The position numbers were made by a program, and so were the translations under genes. The notes beneath the pieces were generated by a model, which saw only the letters and a program-made list of their open reading frames with translations, searched no databases and had not been told where the DNA came from. DNA of 64,000 bases from Amborella trichopoda (Eukaryota > Streptophyta > Magnoliopsida > Amborellales > Amborellaceae), in NCBI RefSeq assembly GCF_000471905.2, contig NW_006499912.1, positions 1,668,801 through 1,732,800 on the forward strand, written 5' to 3'. Of the stretch, positions 36,301 to 44,420 are shown in pieces. How positions within the stretch are numbered: the stretch's first letter is position 1; every line of letters starts with the position of its first letter.

Positions 36301-39300
36301 CAAACATTTGCAAAAATTATGATGATGGAGACATAGCCATGATCACATCCCCAACCCACCCCACAGATACAAGCACAAATACATGCAGAACAGATAGTAT
36401 CTATCAATCTATCCATCTATCCATCTATACAGACACACACATGCGCGGACATGCACACACACGCGCACGCACATACACATACACATACACGCACAACTAT
36501 GTAGACAGCATCATAACCAATGATCATTATATTTCAAAGGATATTCATATATTTCTTTATTTGCAATAAAAAGTAAGGATTGCAGAAGCTGCTTGCACAA
36601 GCATAATACTTCTTAGGGGCAAAAATGCAGAGCATAGTTACCTCTGACTTGTGACCAGTGAGTTTGCTCACAAAATCTTCTTGAGCCCGTATATCACGTT
36701 GGAAAATAGTCTTATCTCGACTTCCTGATGATAATAAGGATGAACTCCAAGCCAAGGCTCCAACTCTAAAGCGATGTCCCTCCATGGTCCTTACCTTTTT
36801 ACAACGAGTTGCATCCCAAATCTACACGAAGGAGACCATTCTAGTATTTAGTCAACAGATCTAGATTGAGAAAAGCATCTAAATCAAATGCATCCATGAT
36901 GAGTAATACAGCCTGTTCAAGTTATCCTTTCTACACTGGAGTAATATTAAATCTAGACAGCATGTTCAAGTTATCCTTTCTATACTGGATGTCTATTATA
37001 TAACTTTACTTCCACGCACCCACTACGATCTGAAAGTCTTATTGCTATTGTATTGAATTTGTAGTAACATATGGAGTGTGTAGAATTTTCCGATGAGTCA
37101 TTTTGAATATAATCTGCATAAATAATTTTAAGGGCAAAGTGCATCCTTTACTCGCCCCCAAATCAAAGTTTCAAAAAATACCTCAGCTCTAGAACACCTA
37201 CCTGCATCCCCAAAATTTTCTACGTATCCTCCTTCCAAACTTCTCTATACTTTTTCCAAACCAGGTCAATTATTTTCTATCATAAAGTAACATAGTTTTT
37301 TCCTTAAACCAACCCTTACCCCCCCTTCCCCCATTCACTAACTCTGAGCTATTTCTCTTTGCAGGATAGTACATTCTTGTAGCTTTCTTAACAGTCAGAA
37401 CTATATCTCTTAGCAGGATAGCTTCCTTAATCCTTCTCTTTCTATAAAAGGCCATCAATAAAGTAATACAAGAAGCATTTTGCAAGGGAACCAGAGTATT
37501 CCGGGCTATCTCAAAAACCAATTCTTGAGAATGGGTCATGAGCCTCTTTTGTTTCAAACTATTCGTTTATGGCCAGCTTCTTTGATATTCAATTTCAAAA
37601 CCATTTCTGAAGCATTCGGTTGCAGGAATTCTTCATGTTTAGCCCTTTCTCTACTTTTAGAGGCGTACTCTAATGAACATAGTGTTCCACTGTTGCTTAT
37701 TACACGTTTATATAACAATTAAAACTTCATCAAAAGATACTTGAGAAGCAATACTAATGAAATGCTTATATGAGAAGTAAAACTTAATCAAGAGAGATTT
37801 GACAAGCAGTTCTTAGAAGCCATACAACCATGAGACCATCTCAGGGAAATAGTAAACATGTCAACTTTGGAGAGATGAATTTTACAGTCAAACAATTCCT
37901 CTTCATATGAGAGGCCTGGTATATCCTGAAGTCAATATTTATGATACTCCAATCCAAGAACTTCAACATTGAATAAATCAACATATCCAAGGCATAAAGA
38001 GCATCTGCCATGAAGCTGACTTCCCACCACTTCCATAGTATCAAATCCAACCAAAGCTTTCAAGCCTAGAACCACAAAAGGCTTGGGCATGGGACCTTCA
38101 TTTTCTTTTGCCAAGCCTCTTCCCGAGATAAGTGATAGGCATTGATGATAAAAGGATATCATAGTTTTTGTTATATAAATTATTATGGTGCTCCAAGCCA
38201 GGTCTGAAGTTGTATATAACAAAGTTAAGTTCCAGAACCTCTTTCAGTGCAAATGAAGAGACATCATAATCTTCTCTTCCAGATAATGTCACTTGAGACT
38301 TCTTTCATAGATAAAGATCCTTGATACTAATTAAGAACTCCACAAAATGGCTTCCATAACATGTACAATTTGAAAGTGCATCAATAAGGGGGTAAGCAGT
38401 GATGGACTACTAAAAATTAATCCCTGTGGCATTAACCAAAAATTGATGGCAGTAGTTCATCAATAAGTTCAAGAATCACAAGAGAAAAAGAAAAAGGTCC
38501 GTCTTGTTGGTTGCAGTCAATCATACTCCCCACAAAAATGTTCCTCTTCAGAAATATGACCTTTGCATATGTAGTTTGCTCACAGTTTTGTTTATATCCC
38601 ATCTTAAACTAGCCGCCATCCATATCCATATTAAGGCTCTTAGTCATTTAGATGTTTATCAAGTTTCCTATTAACATCAACTCTGTTAAGCAATATAAAT
38701 AGATATCTCAAAGCTCTCCCGCCTGCATATGTAGGATTGGTAATATCAATAATTAAGTAGTTTAAAAAGATAGACTAAACAGAAAATGATCATCAATTCT
38801 TTGTACCATGTATTGGCACAATTATTTGCCATGTTTCCGATTTCAAATGGACATTTTTACCACAATAGAAACTAGGATAGCTTTCCTGAAGAAGAAGAAA
38901 TAATGGGCAGAAACTTTTAATAACTATATACACTTTGCAATCCTAGACCAGATAGACATCTGGTTAAATCAATACTATATAAAAGGGCTTCCCAGCTAAA
39001 GCAGACAAGCAAGCAATCTTTGACTGCAGCATTCAAGTTATCATACTTTAATATATTTTTATCTTGAGATTGGGTCCAGGTAAGAAACATTGTTCCATAA
39101 CATTTAACTCTTTTATCTGTGGAAATGAAATAATTTGTGCAGAAAGTAACCTGAACTTCACCAAGATTTGTTCCAACAGCCAAGTAGGTCCCTCGCTGTG
39201 TCCATCCAACAGAACAAACACTGTCATCCACTCCTAAGTCACACAATTTTGTCACCTACAGGGTGAGAATATAAGAATTTGTTAGAGAAATTGATCATTT

Positions 39301-40734
39301 TATAAATAGCACAACCCAAATAATGACTTGATGTAGAAGCAATTAATAGGAGAAATCCAAAAACCAAAGTGATTATACCCATTTCTGACAAAAATATATT
39401 TCACACCGATTTATGTTGGGCAGTGCATATTAAACCTCTAAAATGAAGAAAATTGTTAATTCAAAGAATAAAAAAGAAACATAACCACCTTACTACTACT
39501 AGCGCTCCACAAGTAAACACATGTACCCAAACCTACTGCCAGTACATTATGCGACGACCAATCCACAAGGTTCAAATAGAAGTCGTCTTGCAAAGCAGGA
39601 GCATCCAGCACCTGTAAATAACCGAAATCAATAAACTCAATAGTAACCATAACCGAATTAGCTGCAACCCAATTTCTAAGAACCAAAAAGTGAGCATAAG
39701 ATTCTAATTCACCAGGCCAAGCAAAGGGATAACTTAAGAGAACAAGGAGCCATCATATTGCAAATAAGAGATTCATACAAAACATCAACAAACAAAAACT
39801 GCAGTAACTAAAAACCTTCACACTCACAGAGAAAGCAGCTAAGTATGTTCCCAGAGCACCACTCGAACACATCAATTAATTAAACCCATGACAAGAATCA
39901 AGCCAATAACATCGACAATACAGCAAACAGGCAAACGATTATCATAAAAGCAAACAAAACCGTATGATAAGAGTCTCAAACAAAAGCAGCACAAAATCCA
40001 GTAACAGACTCAGGATAACGCCATGGTAGAGTAGAAATCTCCAGAAAACAAGCATACACGAATCCTGTTAAATGGGGGACCCAGAGAGAGACCTTATATG
40101 GCGATCGAGGGACCTTGCGAGGTGCCTTAGGAGGAGTTGAAACAATCCCAGACAATGCCCCATCAACTCCAACTGGTGAAAGCGAAAAAGGCGAATCAGT
40201 ATACCCACTTCTCCTATGCTCTGTCTTGAACCTCAAAATATTTCTATTGGGTGGGCTCAAAGTCGAGTACTTTCCAGGCCCAAACCCAAATATCTTCTCT
40301 GGAGTTGCAGGCGAAATCACCCCCGAATCTCCTCCAAAGAGCACGCTCTTCAGCAAGTTTGAATAAACCCCCGAACCATCCTCCTTCCCTTCACCACCAT
40401 TAGAGCTATGAGACGTCGAAGGAGAAGAAGATGATCGGTCGATAAGTGCAAAATTGGCAAGGTTCGAACCAGATCTGCTCGGTATAAACCGATCACTATA
40501 TGTGACTCTCGACGAAGAAGGCGAGCTCAATCCATATGGGCTGGTGCTTAAGAAGCACAGGGAGCGACGAGCAGAGGGAAAAGAAGAGAACGAAGAAGAC
40601 GAAGCAGGAGACGGAGTTTCAATGGACAGATTCGTTCTTGACATACCCGGCGGCAAATTCAGAGAAGGAGAAGGTCTCCTTGTTGATGATGCCTGATCTT
40701 CCATTGAAGATGGGTTTTCGTTGTCGATATCCAT
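18002..40734 (-). CDS. CCS52A: CCS52A / FIZZY-RELATED APC/C activator (10 exons)
   Basis: Coding exons on the minus strand: 40093-40734, 39489-39611, 39151-39255, 36642-36821, 22286-22348, 21891-22085, 19707-19808, 19529-19591, 19355-19423, 18002-18055. The total is 1596 bp, 531 residues plus stop. Every intron is GT-AG and phase 0. The protein would load onto the anaphase-promoting complex, recruit mitotic cyclins and other D-box/KEN substrates, and promote endoreduplication. Visible parts are: a Ser/Pro-rich N-terminus; the C-box DRFIPSR (residues 81-87); the conserved [12 protein letters not shown] block (203-214); a seven-bladed WD40 propeller (about 220-514); the RVL cyclin-interaction motif (480-482); and the C-terminal Ile-Arg tail that docks on the APC/C. 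The tail SLGRTHIR and the [10 protein letters not shown] and GHKSE segments fit CCS52A better than CCS52B. At 531 residues it is longer than the roughly 475-483 of Arabidopsis members, mostly before the C-box and between C-box and propeller. I chose ATG 40734 (GCAGCCATGG) because no upstream in-frame ATG exists in the open frame. The gene looks intact. Confidence 0.95.
18105..18310. repeat. (TA)n microsatellites around a 20-N gap
   Basis: TA runs lie at about 18109-18148 and 18271-18310. N occupies 18150-18169. The roughly 100 bases after the gap are built from short GTA/TAC/TAG words and look unlike any flank, so they may be poorly resolved sequence. Confidence 0.85.
18780..19090 (+). mobile_element. 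LINE RNase H relic in intron 9 (plus strand)
   Basis: Plus-strand translation shows a degraded RNase H end of a plant [17 protein letters not shown], then [27 protein letters not shown] and [10 protein letters not shown]-like sequence, with stops and frame changes. It is antisense to the host gene. Confidence 0.65.
19355..19423 (-). CDS. CCS52A: CCS52A exon 9 (residues 492-514)
   Basis: It encodes [20 protein letters not shown] then KSQ, the last WD40 blade. The acceptor is TTGTTCAG and the donor GTAAGTGC. Confidence 0.95.
19529..19591 (-). CDS. CCS52A: CCS52A exon 8 (residues 471-491)
   Basis: A 63-bp exon encodes [20 protein letters not shown] plus Gln and includes the RVL motif. The acceptor is ACAAACAG and the donor GTATGTTAT. 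Confidence 0.95.
19707..19808 (-). CDS. CCS52A: CCS52A exon 7 (residues 437-470)
   Basis: It encodes [20 protein letters not shown] through RYPTMSK. The acceptor is TTGTGCAG and the donor GTACTAAAC. Confidence 0.95.
19809..21890 (-). other. CCS52A intron 6 (2.1 kb)
   Basis: AT-rich. I see no complete element. A GGGTTCGATTCCC-like box near 21125-21140 (minus strand) recalls a tRNA or SINE B box but has no convincing context. Confidence 0.7.
21891..22085 (-). CDS. CCS52A: CCS52A exon 6 (residues 372-436)
   Basis: It encodes [20 protein letters not shown] through [10 protein letters not shown], two propeller blades with the [13 protein letters not shown] signature. The acceptor is GGGGACAG and the donor GTAAACG. 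Confidence 0.95.
22286..22348 (-). CDS. CCS52A: CCS52A exon 5 (residues 351-371)
   Basis: A 63-bp exon encodes [20 protein letters not shown] plus Arg. It is too short to show as an isolated frame. It was found by matching the family consensus and confirmed by the acceptor TTACTAG and donor GTGAGTGG. Confidence 0.95.
22620..22830 (-). other. GC-rich segment of unknown origin in intron 4
   Basis: This segment is clearly GC-richer than its surroundings. A minus-strand frame reads [20 protein letters not shown] and on to [16 protein letters not shown] without a family I recognise. It could be transposon or organelle-derived sequence. Confidence 0.3.
23060..23690 (-). mobile_element. L1-type LINE 3' tail with RNase H (intron 4)
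   Basis: The minus strand encodes a nearly continuous RNase H end: [20 protein letters not shown], then [26 protein letters not shown], and in another frame [19 protein letters not shown] 3' UTR follows, ending TAATACAAAGTTAACAGATT before an A-rich run. The conserved Asp, Glu and Asp of the active site are visible. It is 5' truncated, so not mobile. Its 3' end resembles that of the large LINE at 25549. Confidence 0.85.
23690..23870 (+). mobile_element. LINE RNase H relic, opposite strand
   Basis: The plus strand reads [18 protein letters not shown] and continues in shifted frames with IMDKILNLC-like sequence, the VEGDS part of a LINE RNase H. It abuts the minus-strand LINE tail head to head at about 23690, so two independent insertions meet here. 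Confidence 0.6.
23880..24370 (+). repeat. Tandem repeat, three ~150-210-bp units, CT-rich
   Basis: The block TCCAAGGTTCCTCTTGGAAG followed by AACAACATGTAATG recurs at about 23931, 24140 and 24290, each with CCCTCCCTCC-rich spacers and AAGCAATCATTGAGCA. It lies directly downstream of the plus-strand LINE relic and may be its amplified 3' region. Confidence 0.7.
24371..25159. other. Intron 4 sequence, nothing recognised
   Basis: AT-rich, with a short alternating purine/pyrimidine tract (CACACAT...GCGCGCGTGCGCACAC) near 24566-24612. Confidence 0.45.
25160..25330 (+). mobile_element. Au-like SINE, 3' part
   Basis: The plus strand contains the conserved Au SINE 3' blocks: CCTGAGGGTATGGCCCTTAA, AGAGCAGAATGGCGG, GTAGCCAACCCCAAATAGTT and GGGATAAGGC. 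The tRNA-like 5' part is not clear, so it is truncated or diverged. Au SINEs depend on LINE machinery, which is present nearby, although this link is inferred. Confidence 0.7.
26101..26190. repeat. Poly-T and poly-G homopolymer block
   Basis: A T-rich stretch is followed by a T run (about 26167-26180) and a G run (26181-26190). On the minus strand this reads C run, A run inside the LINE 3' UTR. It could be an internal A-tract or the tail of a separate insertion. Confidence 0.6.
26320..30222 (-). pseudogene. LINE ORF2: endonuclease, RT, RNase H (broken)
   Basis: The start [19 protein letters not shown] (30222) is the usual ORF2 N-terminus. Endonuclease [10 protein letters not shown] lies near 29820. 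Reverse transcriptase occupies 28243-28950 and beyond, with [13 protein letters not shown] near 28520, GLRQGD near 28345 and YADD at 28195-28206. The thumb ([11 protein letters not shown]) is near 28090. A CxxC...H zinc-like [18 protein letters not shown] is near 26990. RNase H begins [16 protein letters not shown] near 26740 and ends [12 protein letters not shown] near 26350. Frame changes and internal stops (for example between the RT palm and thumb near 28125) show it is inactive. Confidence 0.88.
28146..28187 (-). repeat. 21-bp in-frame duplication just after YADD
   Basis: Two tandem 21-bp units (TAGGGTTGGCCTCAYAGAAGA plus strand, one mismatch) add seven codons about 10-20 residues after the RT catalytic YADD. 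This is most simply slippage after the element died. Confidence 0.8.
30219..32340 (-). pseudogene. LINE ORF1 remnant
   Basis: Pro/Ser-rich fragments are spread over several minus-strand frames (31491-32009, 30546-30959, 30219-30509). The last ends [18 protein letters not shown] and overlaps the start of ORF2 by four bases, as L1 ORF1/ORF2 junctions often do. The [12 protein letters not shown] knuckle and DGWTVV motif are typical of plant L1 ORF1, which encodes the RNA-binding partner. Confidence 0.7.
32371..32412. repeat. Short tandem duplication near LINE 5' end
   Basis: The segment GCCGCAAATGATAAACTATA plus TGG is repeated directly, with a period of about 24 bp. Confidence 0.85.
32507..32718. 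mobile_element. Tourist-like MITE with TAA target site
   Basis: A 212-bp element has imperfect terminal inverted repeats (GGGCACGTTCGG on the left; the complement ending CCAAATGTGCCC on the right) and a TAA on each side (32504-32506 and 32719-32721), as expected for PIF/Harbinger Tourist-like MITEs. Internal TTTTCACACCAA and its complement add further self-complementarity. It sits at the 5' edge of the LINE. Confidence 0.82.
32722..33610. other. Intron 4 sequence, nothing firm
   Basis: Several GGGATC-containing words recur (33065-33210), but I see no element ends. A 62-codon minus-strand frame at 33253-33441 is unsupported. Confidence 0.4.
33615..35335. repeat. 0.85-kb tandem segmental duplication in intron 4
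   Basis: Unit 1 (about 33615-34495) and unit 2 (about 34525-35335) run parallel for their whole length, including CATAACTTGAACACTCATGT, GACGTATCTGAAGGGCCATT and GTCATTTACATGTTCATGTG blocks. They differ by scattered substitutions and small indels. Both units start with the Au-SINE-like motif CCCAAATAATTGGGATAAGG (unit 2 lacks part of it). A short 25-bp motif containing GGAGTRGATTATGGAAGAA is triplicated at the junction. Confidence 0.9.
35336..36380. other. Intron 4 sequence, nothing recognised
   Basis: AT-rich, with short unsupported frames on the minus strand only. Confidence 0.45.
36400..36500. repeat. ATCT and CA microsatellites
   Basis: Tetranucleotide ATCT/ATCC copies are followed by a CA/CG-rich alternating tract (CACACACGCGCACGCACATA). 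They lie within intron 4, about 140 bp from exon 4. Confidence 0.85.
36642..36821 (-). CDS. CCS52A: CCS52A exon 4 (residues 291-350)
   Basis: It encodes [20 protein letters not shown] through KLTGHKSE. The acceptor is TCGTGTAG and the donor GTAACTATG. It is followed by the 14.3-kb intron 4. Confidence 0.95.
36822..39150 (-). other. CCS52A intron 3 (2.3 kb)
   Basis: A short direct repeat (CAYGTTCAAGTTATCCTTTC) occurs near 36913 and 36961. Minus-strand frames at 37841-38292 have a coding-like texture ([24 protein letters not shown]) but match no family I know. Confidence 0.6.
39151..39255 (-). CDS. CCS52A: CCS52A exon 3 (residues 256-290)
   Basis: It encodes [18 protein letters not shown] through GTNLGEVQ. 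The acceptor is CCTGTAG and the donor GTTACTTTC. Confidence 0.95.
39489..39611 (-). CDS. CCS52A: CCS52A exon 2 (residues 215-255)
   Basis: It begins GTGCTGGATGC after TTTACAG and encodes [18 protein letters not shown], the entry to the propeller, then the first blade. The donor is GTGGTTATG. Confidence 0.95.
39612..40092 (-). other. CCS52A intron 1
   Basis: A 481-bp intron with donor GTCTCTCTCTGG and acceptor TTATTTACAG. No repeat recognised. Confidence 0.9.
40093..40734 (-). CDS. CCS52A: CCS52A exon 1 (residues 1-214)
   Basis: It starts at ATG 40734 in a strong GCAGCCATGG context and ends CCATATAAG before the donor GTCTCTCTCT. It carries the NLPPGM segment, the C-box, the [18 protein letters not shown] block (residues 117-134) and several SP/TP sites of the kind CDKs phosphorylate to block APC/C binding. 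Confidence 0.95.
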
Positions 40735-41000
40735 GGCTGCCTCGGGTTTTGTTGGGCGAGCCTTGAATCGAGAAACCCAGTTTTTCTTTCTCAATATCTT
40801 CCACACTTTTTCTCTCTAAACCCTTCTTCTGCCATTGAAGGTCTCTTCATTTTCTCTCCCATGAACAGGGAAGACCCTTGGCCTTGGCCTGGGTTTTGGA
40901 CTGTGGGGGAAGAAAGAGAGGAAAGTGGTTGGATTAATTTGTCCGTCACAGAGTTGTTTTGGGTCACCAAAGGAGATAGAGAGGCGCCATTTTATAAAAG
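40735..41000 (-). promoter_or_regulatory. 5' UTR and core promoter of CCS52A gene
   Basis: The minus strand has TTTTATAAAA at 40990-40999, a good TATA box, about 255 bp upstream of the ATG. It is flanked by GC-rich GCGCGC and TGGCGCC. The latter is close to, but not an exact match of, the plant E2F consensus, which would suit a cell-cycle gene. The presumed 5' UTR is GA-rich (GAGAGAAAAAG) as is common in plants. The transcription start is inferred, not seen. Confidence 0.55.
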
Positions 41001-41119
41001 CGCGCGTATAGTATGTCTCCGCGGGAGCATAATCTGTATCTACTCCCTCACTCCCATATCCGGTTTCGGAAGACTTATCCGGTCCAAAATGTTTGGAACC
41101 ACATACGAATTAGGGAAAA

Positions 41120-41760
41120 TGTCTACCCATGGGGATGTACTTTACTGACATTATCCGTTTCACAGCACACACACTTAACTCAATTAATATTTTTTTTTGC
41201 TTTTACCCTCCACGTCAATAAATTAATATGTTAAAAAAGTAAACTACTATTTCAATTATCTCTATCTCTCTCCGCCTGACTCCTTGTACCCCCTAATCTC
41301 AATCTCTCTTTCAGCCCAAAATGGGAAAATGCGATCCAGTAGTAAGGCTTTTGAAATTTTGAAGCTAGAATCCGGTATGACACGCTTTTGTGCCTGTCCA
41401 CTTTTTTTCACTATTTTTGCCACAGTCTAACAATAAATGTGCTGAACCAAAAGAACATAGCAAAAAATGTCACTGGACATAAAATGTGTCAAGCTTGTAG
41501 CTGGGAGGAAGAAGCTTGTACATTTATTGTTAGACTATAGCGAATACAATGAAAAAAAAAAAAAGGTTCCACACACTTTCCCATTTCGAATGAAGAGAGA
41601 AAGAGAGAGAGGATTGAAATGGTAGTTTAATCTTTAACGTATTAAATTTTTTTTATTGGAAGGTAAAAGCAAAAAAAATTAAATTAAATTAAGGGTGTGA
41701 TGTGAAAAGTATAAAAAGTTGGATGTCTATAAATTACATTCCAAAAAGGTATCCACAAGT
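41120..41760. mobile_element. Foldback element next to the CCS52A promoter
   Basis: A large imperfect inverted repeat. The left arm carries CACACACTTAACTCAATTAA, TTTGCTTTTACCYTCC, AAACTACTATTTCAAT and CAGTCTAACAATAAATGT. The right arm carries the complements in reverse order, ending near 41742-41760. Ends look like GGGATGTAC and TTACATTCC. There is no coding capacity and no clear target duplication. Its left edge is about 120 bp upstream of the TATA box, so it may form part of the promoter. Confidence 0.7.
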
Positions 41761-42357
41761 TTCTTTAAAAATTACTACATGACTATTTTCAACAAAAAAA
41801 AAAAAAATTTAAATTTTGACTTTTGTCATACTTTGATCTAGCTGTTAAAAATTTGGATGGTTTCTATATAATCTTGAGACATCAGTTTTTTCTAGTACAT
41901 AGAGAGAGGGTTTCAAAAATATTTTTTATTGAGATTAGCCTATTAAATATTACGTCCCTAAAATTAGGATCTAAAAGGTATAACTATCGTGTGTTGCACA
42001 TGAGGAAGTAAATGGATAGTATTACTCCCAATGGAGTAGAAAATCTTTTAAGTTTACGAAATAGCGAAAAGATACAAGAGTAGAATTTCCATTTACTCGT
42101 TTGGTAGAACCTCACATAGAATTATTTCATGACCCTAAATTTGAATGTAACCGATCAACTTCAATAAAAAAATTTCCTACTTGTAACTTCCTTTTTTTTT
42201 TATATATATAATAATAGTTGTGACATTTATGCACTTAGAAAAAAATAATGTTCCGATATTGAATACAAATGATTCAATTTTTAGATAATGAGATTTAAGT
42301 ATCAAAACAACTTAAATTTCAAAAACAAATTGAAAATAATCATCTAATAATTCTTTA
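41761..42357. other. Intergenic AT-rich stretch
   Basis: No gene or element ends recognised. A 62-codon frame at 41823-42011 is unsupported. Confidence 0.45.
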
Positions 42358-43666
42358 GGGGCCGTTTGAGTACTTGAAAGTCTATTACGTGACAATAAAT
42401 TACAAGAAAATATGTCATTTCCACCAGGTACACTCAATCGTATGGAAAAGGAAAGAGATTAAGCACGATTTCCCAAAAAATCAGTAAATCCATTACTCAC
42501 GGTGATAAGTGAAAAATCTATTACGAGAGTAAGGGGCAATTTTGGGAAATCTTTCACATGCGTTTTTGTCTAATCTATCCCTCATTAAAAAAATGTTCTA
42601 AACCTTACTCTTTATAGTAAGTCATTCCCCTTTTTAAGCTCATCCCCTTATCTGAAGATATCAACTGTCATATAAAAACAAAAATAATAAAAATAAAAAT
42701 CAATAATCAATGATAAATTACACCACACAATCATAATAAAAAACTTCACACAACATAATGTGATCTCTCCCTTTTTAACCTCGTCTTCTCATCTGAAGGT
42801 CATATAAAAACAAAAATAATAAAAATAAAAATCAGTAATCAATGATAAATTACACAACACAATCATAATAAAAAATTTCACACAACATAATCCTCATGAG
42901 AGATTACTAAAATCTTAATTGAAATAACATACCTCTTTAGTCTCCTCCAATACCTCAAAATTCTATACTACAATTACCAAACCTTCTAGTTTATTAATCA
43001 AACTTCATCCTATTTTTTAACTCGTATTCTTCAGATTTTGAATTTAGTATCATAAATTTATTGTTTATTTGAAATTATATAGAGAGACATTTGAAAGACT
43101 TCTATAAATAAATAAATAAAAATAAGGCTTATCATATTAAAATCATGTTATTCCAATTATATTGTTCCAATGACTTATCACGTTGAAATCAATGTCATGT
43201 TAGAAAACATGCGATTGCGTATAAGTGCCAAAGGCACTTAAAATAAGTAGGAAATAGTGTCATGACTGTAAAATGGTACAAGTTATTATTAGAAAATCTT
43301 CTTAGAATGGTGATAATGTTATTATTAGAAATCCTTTTAGAATGGTGGGATGATGATTTTAATTTAGTATTTTAGTGGAATTTTGTGACAAAAAAGAAGG
43401 AAATGATAATTCTTCATTTTAATGGAATTTTGTGACAAAAGAGAAAGAAATGATAGTTTATAGGTAAGTGCTGATAAAATATGGGTAATGCATTTCCTAT
43501 ATTTCTTCCGGATAGCAAACAATAATAATATATTTCCCAGGTTGCCTCCAAATACTACTAAAATAATAACAATCCATTTACAAGTAACATATTATGCAAT
43601 AATGTATTACGCCACAAATATATTTCACAGATAATATATTTCCAAGTATCCAAACCGTCCCTTAAT
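42358..43666. mobile_element. TIR element, 1.3 kb, non-coding
   Basis: The left end GGGGCCGTTTGAGTACTTGA and the right end TTTCCAAGTATCCAAACCGT plus CCC are inverted repeats, with further inward complementarity (CTATTACGTGACAATAAATT; TAATGTATTACGCCAC). No open frame. The target duplication is not clear. It resembles hAT- or Mutator-type non-autonomous elements, but the superfamily is not settled. Confidence 0.65.
42640..42892 (+). repeat. ~125-bp tandem duplication inside the TIR element
   Basis: The block GTCATATAAAAACAAAAATA through CACAACATAAT occurs at about 42667-42760 and again at about 42798-42890, with neighbouring CATCTGAAG words. The two are nearly identical. Confidence 0.85.
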
Positions 43667-44420
43667 ATTTAGATTATTGGAGTTAAACAAATTCTCTTAA
43701 ATAAGTTGTCTGACCGAGGGATTAGAAGTAAAAGATGCTCTTGAGAGTGCATAATATAACTATGAATGGAAGCTCAAATGAGACTCAATAATTTTCTGAA
43801 AGTACCAGCAAATAGAAAATATTGAATTTGCTTGATCCATATAAAAATTTGGGATTTAGTAAAATTGTGTTTAATTAAAGCAGGGACTTTGTAAACCAAG
43901 ATTTCTCAAAATTACGTATTTTTATTCATTTATTTAAAATTATATTAGTGAGAGGATGATGTTTGTTAAATAAATGAAACTTTGAATCATGAGTCCATGA
44001 TGGTCTAACAAAATGGATGCCCTAGATCACATGAAAAGAAAAAACTTTTGGGATGAGTTGAGAGCATCTTTTGGTATTTCAATTTTATTTTTCTTGTACA
44101 TTAGATTGAGCTGGTGTCTATTGTTCTCACCTTCATGCACTTCCAAAAAAATTATAAAAAAAATGTTTTGGAAAAAATAAAATGATTGAAATATCATCAT
44201 GGAGCATGCGTGAATATTCCAATACTATTTCTTTTGTACTTCTAATCTAAAATTATTGTAAAAAATATAAAAATATATTAAAAACAATAAAATGATTGCG
44301 ACACCCTTGAGACTATCATTCTCACTTGTCAGATCTTTATTAAATATTTAAGAGCATATGTGAGTATTTCAATTTTAATAATTTTTATATGCGTTAGAGT
44401 CTTAAGCATCAATATTTCTA
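43667..44420. other. Intergenic AT-rich stretch
   Basis: Two loosely related segments near 44040-44200 and 44200-44340 share ATAAAATGATTG and CTTGTACNTTAGATT-like words. No gene seen. Confidence 0.4.

Larger units (their letters stand above)
22349..36641 (-). other. CCS52A intron 4 (14.3 kb, repeat-filled)
   Basis: The intron is bounded by donor GTAACTATG (36641) and acceptor ACTAG (22349). It hosts the L1 LINE, two further LINE tails, an Au-like SINE tail, a Tourist-like MITE and a large tandem duplication, listed separately. All must be transcribed and spliced out of the pre-mRNA. Confidence 0.93.

Noticed and set aside
36400-36500. CRISPR-like or telomeric repeat array
   Set aside because: It is a simple ATCT and CA microsatellite. 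There are no spacers, and no array of direct repeats with unique spacers exists in the window.
40735-40806. Upstream extension of CCS52A exon 1 (frame open to 40806)
   Set aside because: The codon at 40804-40806 is GTG, not ATG, and the conserved context GCAGCCATGG lies at 40734. The 24 extra codons are more likely 5' UTR.
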